Origin: an uncultured bacterium
Lineage (GTDB): Bacteria > Bacteroidota > Bacteroidia > Bacteroidales > CAIWKO01
Assembly: GCA_903916135.1 (NCBI GenBank)
Contig: CAIWVT010000621.1
Span: 1 to 9,803, forward strand
Direction of reading: 5' to 3'
DNA: 9,803 nt
The translations under genes and the position numbers were made by a program. Of the stretch, positions 6,122 to 9,803 are shown piece after piece. The notes beneath the pieces were generated by a model. That model had not been told where the DNA came from. It worked only from the letters and a program-made list of their open reading frames with translations, and made no database searches. Each line of letters begins with the position of its first letter. The first letter of the stretch is position 1.

Positions 6122-7804
6122 TTATAAAAATCTTGGACTCTCCATTTGTTTCATCTTTTTCATGGGAATGGTATAATTCTTTGGATATTTCACCGTGTAG
6201 CCAAGTTTTATGGTTTGCACTTTGCCTGGGTCTATCACAAAATTCCAATCTAAGAAACCTGTCAGAGGGTTGTGTGTGGCATTCGAAATCTGATCCACCG
6301 TAACCTCTATGTCCTGATTGCTGCTTACAGGCAATTGATCTCGCACTTCGATGTTAATCGGTGTGGCATGATTGTTCTTAATGGTGATTTCATACACATA
6401 AGTGCCTTTGCGTTTGGATCCAATCAATGTGCGGCTGCTGTATTCTTTCATCTTCACGCGGTCAACTTGTATGCGGCTATCTTTGCCAAAAGAAATCTGC
6501 AGTGTGTCGGAAATGGCATTGGGATTCAGATACGATTGTCCTACATACGTTCCATCCAAATAGATATTGGCATTGCCTTCCACCAAATTCAGTTCTTCCC
6601 AATCGCTGATGCAGGCTAACAGATAGGCACTTTTCTCTAACACAGGAATGGCGATATATTGATAGGTAGCCTTAATAGAACGTTCTTCCACATCAATGAT
6701 ATAGGGTTGCGCATTCGAAGGGATGGTGTAGCGCGCTTTGATGGGGAAATTAAAACTCAACTCCGGTACGGAAATTTGTTGCAACTGTACCGATTGTAGC
6801 TGAATTTGTTTCCGGTCTTGTGCTTTGCCATTGACTTCATAATCCCAAGCGTAGGTTGTTCCATCGGCATTACTTTCATTGGTGGTGGAAACACTATAAC
6901 TTCCTTTTGAAAGTCCACCCCAACCTTCTGCGCCATAAGAATTGTTCAGATACCATGTTTGCAAGATGGGCACAGCGATATTAAGCCCAGGATCGGCAGT
7001 AGAAAGCGTGAGGGGAATGTCGTTCCAATCAATTCCTGAATTGTTGTAGGCTTTGGCTCGATAGTTTAAGATAATCGGCTGGCTGATGTCGGTGCATTTC
7101 ACATCATAATAGGGCATCCATCCGGCATCATTCACCACATAGGAAATCTCCAAAGAAGTGGATTGTGCTTTTTCGGAAACCAATAACACCGATATTTCTG
7201 TGCGTTGGGTTTTTGTCGTTAATTCAAGTTTATTGGCTTTAGATTGCAAATCAACAAGCAAAATGGCTTGGGAATTTCCATCAGCAGCTAACTCCGTCAG
7301 TCTTTTGTTGATTTCCAAAATGCGCGTTTGATAGAAGTCTGCTGCTTTCTGCAATTCGGCTACGTTCACTCCCGTGTTTTGTCCGCCAAGGGAAAGATTC
7401 TTTATCAACAAATCTTTCTGTATGCCCAAAGCATTCTGTTCATCGCTATCTGCGTTGATTTTTTTGCCAACAAGTTTAATCGAATCGTTGATTCTATTGA
7501 GCTTTGCTTGTTCGGCATCCACTGCTTCGCTCGAAATTTTGTTCGAAACGGATAATACGGTAGAATTTTCATCAGCCGTAATGCGAATGCTTGCAGGATT
7601 TAGTTTTGGCGACATCTCCGACAGCACCAAAAGGTTTCTACCCTGCGTCATATTGACATTCACCTTGTAGCGAATTTGCGCTCCCGTAAGGTAAACAATC
7701 ACATCATTCACTGAGGGGCTGAGTTTTATAAGGTTTTCTTTTTGTGCAAAACTGCTTGCAGAAAACAGTGCACACATAGCTAAAGCAATCAGATATTTTT
7801 TCAT
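6122..7804 (-). CDS. Secreted DUF4139 (MuiA-like) protein
   Basis: From the chosen start the protein has 560 residues. Residues 1-20 are a signal peptide (MKKYLIALAMCALF, then SSFA before QKE), so it is exported to the periplasm or beyond. An N-terminal beta domain of DUF4140 type follows (about 25-110, with VNDVIVYLTGAQI), then a helical, probably coiled-coil stretch (about 95-200), then the DUF4139 beta domain (about 215-555) opening with SYVVNDAGWMPYYDV and including LSTADPG. The family is named after a mucoidy inhibitor, but its biochemical role is unknown. A longer frame to 7969 exists, but the extra 55 residues would precede the signal peptide and overlap likely promoter sequence, so I reject it. 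It heads a two-gene operon with the hydrolase and diverges from tdh. Confidence 0.85.
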   Translation of the reverse strand: MKKYLIALAMCALFSASSFAQKENLIKLSPSVNDVIVYLTGAQIRYKVNVNMTQGRNLLVLSEMSPKLNPASIRITADENSTVLSVSNKISSEAVDAEQAKLNRINDSIKLVGKKINADSDEQNALGIQKDLLIKNLSLGGQNTGVNVAELQKAADFYQTRILEINKRLTELAADGNSQAILLVDLQSKANKLELTTKTQRTEISVLLVSEKAQSTSLEISYVVNDAGWMPYYDVKCTDISQPIILNYRAKAYNNSGIDWNDIPLTLSTADPGLNIAVPILQTWYLNNSYGAEGWGGLSKGSYSVSTTNESNADGTTYAWDYEVNGKAQDRKQIQLQSVQLQQISVPELSFNFPIKARYTIPSNAQPYIIDVEERSIKATYQYIAIPVLEKSAYLLACISDWEELNLVEGNANIYLDGTYVGQSYLNPNAISDTLQISFGKDSRIQVDRVKMKEYSSRTLIGSKRKGTYVYEITIKNNHATPINIEVRDQLPVSSNQDIEVTVDQISNATHNPLTGFLDWNFVIDPGKVQTIKLGYTVKYPKNYTIPMKKMKQMESPRFL

Positions 7805-7819
7805 AAATAATTTTTTTTT

Positions 7820-7852
7820 CAAAATTAATAATTTCCTCCGATATAAGCGCAA
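7820..7852 (-). promoter_or_regulatory. Possible promoter for the DUF4139-hydrolase operon
   Basis: On the minus strand TAATTTTG (7827-7820) fits the TAnnTTTG element, and TTG (7852-7850) lies 22 bases upstream, slightly long for the usual spacing. The leader would be very short (under about 12 bases). The alternative is a start further upstream near TTTTGC (7854-7849). AT-rich homopolymer runs make this call tentative. Confidence 0.35.
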
Positions 7853-7917
7853 AAGTGATAAAAAAAACGTTGTTTTTATTTTTTTTTCATAAGAAAGATA
7901 AATAACACAAAATTTTA

Positions 7918-7947
7918 TTGCTTGTGTGCTTAAAAAAATTAATTTTG
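7918..7947 (+). promoter_or_regulatory. Bacteroidota-type promoter for tdh
   Basis: TTG (7918-7920) and TAATTTTG (7940-7947) are separated by 19 bases, an excellent match to the Bacteroidota -33/-7 pattern. Transcription would begin near 7953, giving a leader of about 40 bases. This rules out the upstream in-frame ATG at 7926, which would lie before the transcript start. Confidence 0.65.
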
Positions 7948-7994
7948 TACCCAATAAAAAAACAATCATTAAAAACCAAATATTTTATTTAAAA

Positions 7995-8957
7995 ATGAAA
8001 AAAATACTTATAGTTGGAGCTGTTGGTCAGATTGGATCTGAACTAACTATGGAGCTCCGCCGCATTTATGGTAATGACAACGTTATTGCCAGTACTCGCA
8101 AATCTCCACCTTCCGAAATGGTTGCCAATTCAGGTCCTTTCGAATATTTTGATGTAGTGAACAAACAAGCTTTGGAAGATGTTTGTAAAAAACATGGTGT
8201 GGATTGTATTATCAATATGGCTGCTATATTGTCAGCAGTGGGCGAACAAAATCCTTTGCAAGCATGGGATATCAATATGAATGGTCTTTTCAATGTGTTG
8301 GAAGTGGCTCGCGAAATGAAAATGGAACAGGTGTTGGTACCAAGTTCTATTGCTGTTTTTGGTCCCGGAACGCCTTTGGATTGTGCGCCACAGGAAACGG
8401 TGCTGAAACCTTCTACCATGTATGGCATCACAAAGGTGGCAGGCGAATTGGTGGCTGATTATTATGTGAAGAAATATGGTTTGGATGTTCGCGGTTTGCG
8501 TTATCCCGGCATCATCAGCAACGAAACCCTCCCCGGTGGCGGAACTACTGATTACGCTGTGGCTATTTATTATGATGCTATAAAATATGGCAAATATACA
8601 TGTTTTGTGAAAGAAGACACACGTTTGCCGATGATGTATATGCCCGACTGTTTGAAAGCTACTGTTGATTTGATGCAAGCCGATTTCTCTACGTTGAAAC
8701 ATCATAGCGACTTCAATGTTGGTGCTATGAGTTTTTCGGTGAAAGACCTTGCGGACAGTATTAAAAAGTACATCCCAACTTTTACCATTGAATATAAACC
8801 CGATTTCCGTCAAGCGATAGCCGATAGTTGGCCCGATGCAGTGGATGATAAAGCTGCTCGCGAAGAATGGGGATGGAGTCCAAGCTTTGATTTGGATATG
8901 ATGACTCAAGATATGTTGAAAGTTATTGGAGAAAAACACAAAAAAGGTTTGATTTAA
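7995..8957 (+). CDS. tdh: NAD-dependent L-threonine 3-dehydrogenase, short-chain/epimerase type
   Basis: The protein (320 aa) oxidises L-threonine to 2-amino-3-ketobutyrate with NAD in the cytoplasm. It belongs to the extended short-chain dehydrogenase type, found in Bacteroidota and in animals, not to the zinc type of E. coli. The Rossmann loop is GAVGQIG (residues 8-14). Catalytic residues are Ser117/Ser118 in VPSSIAVFGP and the Tyr143-x3-Lys147 pair in TMYGITK. Two blocks are typical of this dehydrogenase among its relatives: LRYPGIISNETLPGGGTTDYAV (from residue 168, written across its key parts) and SWPDAVDDKAAREEWGW near the C-terminus. The start at 7995 gives MKKILIVGA, the usual N-terminus; the promoter at 7918-7947 excludes the longer frame. 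kbl follows 205 bases later, completing the two-step pathway to glycine and acetyl-CoA. Confidence 0.95.
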   Translation: MKKILIVGAVGQIGSELTMELRRIYGNDNVIASTRKSPPSEMVANSGPFEYFDVVNKQALEDVCKKHGVDCIINMAAILSAVGEQNPLQAWDINMNGLFNVLEVAREMKMEQVLVPSSIAVFGPGTPLDCAPQETVLKPSTMYGITKVAGELVADYYVKKYGLDVRGLRYPGIISNETLPGGGTTDYAVAIYYDAIKYGKYTCFVKEDTRLPMMYMPDCLKATVDLMQADFSTLKHHSDFNVGAMSFSVKDLADSIKKYIPTFTIEYKPDFRQAIADSWPDAVDDKAAREEWGWSPSFDLDMMTQDMLKVIGEKHKKGLI

Positions 8958-9010
8958 GTTTTTAAAGGTAAAAGTTTATAAAGTTATAAAGTGAATCAAT
9001 TTTACAAAAT

Positions 9011-9102
9011 GCCACTAAGACACTAAGGCACTAAGAAACACAAAGCAGACTTATCTTGCATAACAAACTTTGTGAAACTTTGAGTCCTTGTGTCTTTGTG
9101 GC
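9011..9102. repeat. Imperfect 35-base inverted repeat between tdh and kbl
   Basis: The left arm (9011-9045, starting GCCACTAAGACACTAAGG) and the reverse complement of the right arm (9068-9102, ending TGTCTTTGTGGC) agree at 26 of 35 positions, with a 22-base spacer. Each arm also consists of short related units (CACTAAG, CACAAAG). Similar GCCACTAAG...CTTTGTGGC elements are, from general knowledge, common between genes of environmental bacteria. It may fold in the RNA and weaken read-through from tdh to kbl, or simply be a dispersed repeat. Confidence 0.7.
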
Positions 9103-9150
9103 AAAATATATCACGAAAGTGAAATAATAATAATTTACAAAATAAAAAAA

Positions 9151-9154
9151 GGAG
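9151..9154 (+). promoter_or_regulatory. Shine-Dalgarno-like site of kbl
   Basis: GGAG preceded by seven A's lies eight bases before the kbl ATG at 9163. It is the only clear ribosome-binding site at a gene start in this window, and it fixes the kbl start. Confidence 0.6.
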
Positions 9155-9162
9155 ATATTACA

Positions 9163-9803
9163 ATGCAAAAAAAAATCAATGAGTTTTTGGCTGGTGAGTT
9201 GGAAAAACTGCACGAACAAAAACTTTTCAAAACAGAACGGATTATAGAAAGTCCACAAGGCGCAGAAATCGTTGTGAAAGGCAAAAAATGTCTGAACTTC
9301 TGTGCAAACAATTATCTGGGATTGTCATCGCATCCCGATTTGATAAAAGCTTCGCACGAAGAAATTGACCGTCGCGGCTATGGTTTGTCGTCGGTACGTT
9401 TCATTTGTGGAACGCAAGACATTCACAAAGAATTGGAACGTAAGGTTTCTGAATTCTTGGGTATGGAAGACACTATTTTGTTTTCTTCATGCTTCGATGC
9501 TAATGGAGCCGTTTTCGAACCATTGTTGGGCGAGGACGATGCTATCATCACTGATGCTTTGAATCATGCTTCTATTATTGACGGCATTCGTTTGTGCAAA
9601 GCGCAACGTTGGATTTACAAACATGGCGACATGCGCGATGTGGAAGAAATTGACCCTGCCAACGACAAAATGGCAAAAGGTTTGGAACGCTGCTTGAAAG
9701 AAGCTGTCGCCAATGGTTGCCGTTTTATTATGGTTGCTACCGATGGTTCTTTTTCTATGGACGGCGACATCGCTAAATTAGATCAGATTTGCGATTTGGC
9801 TGA
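9163..9803 (+). CDS. kbl: Glycine C-acetyltransferase (2-amino-3-ketobutyrate CoA ligase), 3' end outside window
   Basis: The first 213 codons are present and the gene runs off the window end. Kbl is a pyridoxal-phosphate enzyme that cleaves 2-amino-3-ketobutyrate with CoA to glycine and acetyl-CoA, completing the threonine degradation begun by Tdh. Recognisable blocks, in order: NFCANNYLGLSSHPDL (about residues 46-61), GYGLSSVRFICGTQDIHKEL (about 73-92), SSCFDANGAVFEPLLG (about 108-123), DALNHASIIDGIRLCKA (about 131-147; the histidine and neighbours pack on the cofactor) and ATDGSFSMDGDIAKL (about 193-207). The Schiff-base lysine lies beyond the window. An insert near residues 155-172 (DPANDKMAKGLERC) lengthens the loop relative to the E. 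coli enzyme as I remember it. The start is set by GGAG eight bases upstream. It may be co-transcribed with tdh or use its own promoter in the repeat-containing gap. Confidence 0.94.
   Translation, partial: MQKKINEFLAGELEKLHEQKLFKTERIIESPQGAEIVVKGKKCLNFCANNYLGLSSHPDLIKASHEEIDRRGYGLSSVRFICGTQDIHKELERKVSEFLGMEDTILFSSCFDANGAVFEPLLGEDDAIITDALNHASIIDGIRLCKAQRWIYKHGDMRDVEEIDPANDKMAKGLERCLKEAVANGCRFIMVATDGSFSMDGDIAKLDQICDLA

Noticed and set aside
7805..7969. Upstream in-frame start for the DUF4139 protein
   Set aside because: It would place 55 unusual residues before a textbook signal peptide and overlaps the divergent promoter region.
7926..7994. Upstream in-frame start for tdh
   Set aside because: It precedes the probable transcript start set by TTG-N19-TAATTTTG, and it would add 23 residues before the conserved Rossmann N-terminus.
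9031..9258. Minus-strand 75-codon open frame near the tdh-kbl gap
   Set aside because: It covers the inverted repeat and the kbl start region in antisense, has low complexity, and matches no known protein.

Overview
The window looks like chromosomal DNA from a member of the Bacteroidota. Three things point there. The genes are a two-subunit methylmalonyl-CoA mutase, a short-chain-type NAD-dependent L-threonine 3-dehydrogenase beside glycine C-acetyltransferase, and a secreted DUF4139 (MuiA-like) protein. The clearest promoters match the Bacteroidota pattern TTG-N(18-22)-TAnnTTTG. Most starts lack a Shine-Dalgarno sequence. Genus cannot be settled from the sequence alone; the many intergenic repeats suggest an environmental or uncultured lineage.

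Layout, left to right. (1) 1-602: a very AT-rich gene for a small secreted protein of unknown function, bordered by near-identical 15-base direct repeats and hairpins, so it looks like a mobile cassette. (2) 603-1059: a gene-free stretch with repeated motifs, a composite palindrome and a promoter. (3) 1060-5431: mutA and mutB, the small and large subunits of adenosylcobalamin-dependent methylmalonyl-CoA mutase. They are separated by 361 bases holding two opposed tandem arrays with 8- and 9-base units and a hairpin between them. (4) 5468-7804, minus strand: a two-gene operon with a DUF4139 exported protein first and a glyoxalase-II-like metallo-beta-lactamase-fold hydrolase second. (5) 7995 to the end, plus strand: tdh (320 aa) and the first 213 codons of kbl, separated by a 92-base imperfect inverted repeat.

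How the genes work together: MutA and MutB interconvert succinyl-CoA and (R)-methylmalonyl-CoA, a step in making or consuming propionate. Tdh oxidises L-threonine to 2-amino-3-ketobutyrate, and Kbl cleaves this with CoA to glycine and acetyl-CoA. The minus-strand operon has no evident metabolic link to either.

I see no clear new protein system here. The unusual content is non-coding: the inverted tandem arrays between mutA and mutB (the mutA stop codon lies inside the first repeat unit), the cassette-like first gene, the palindrome made of near-palindromes, and the long inverted repeat before kbl.
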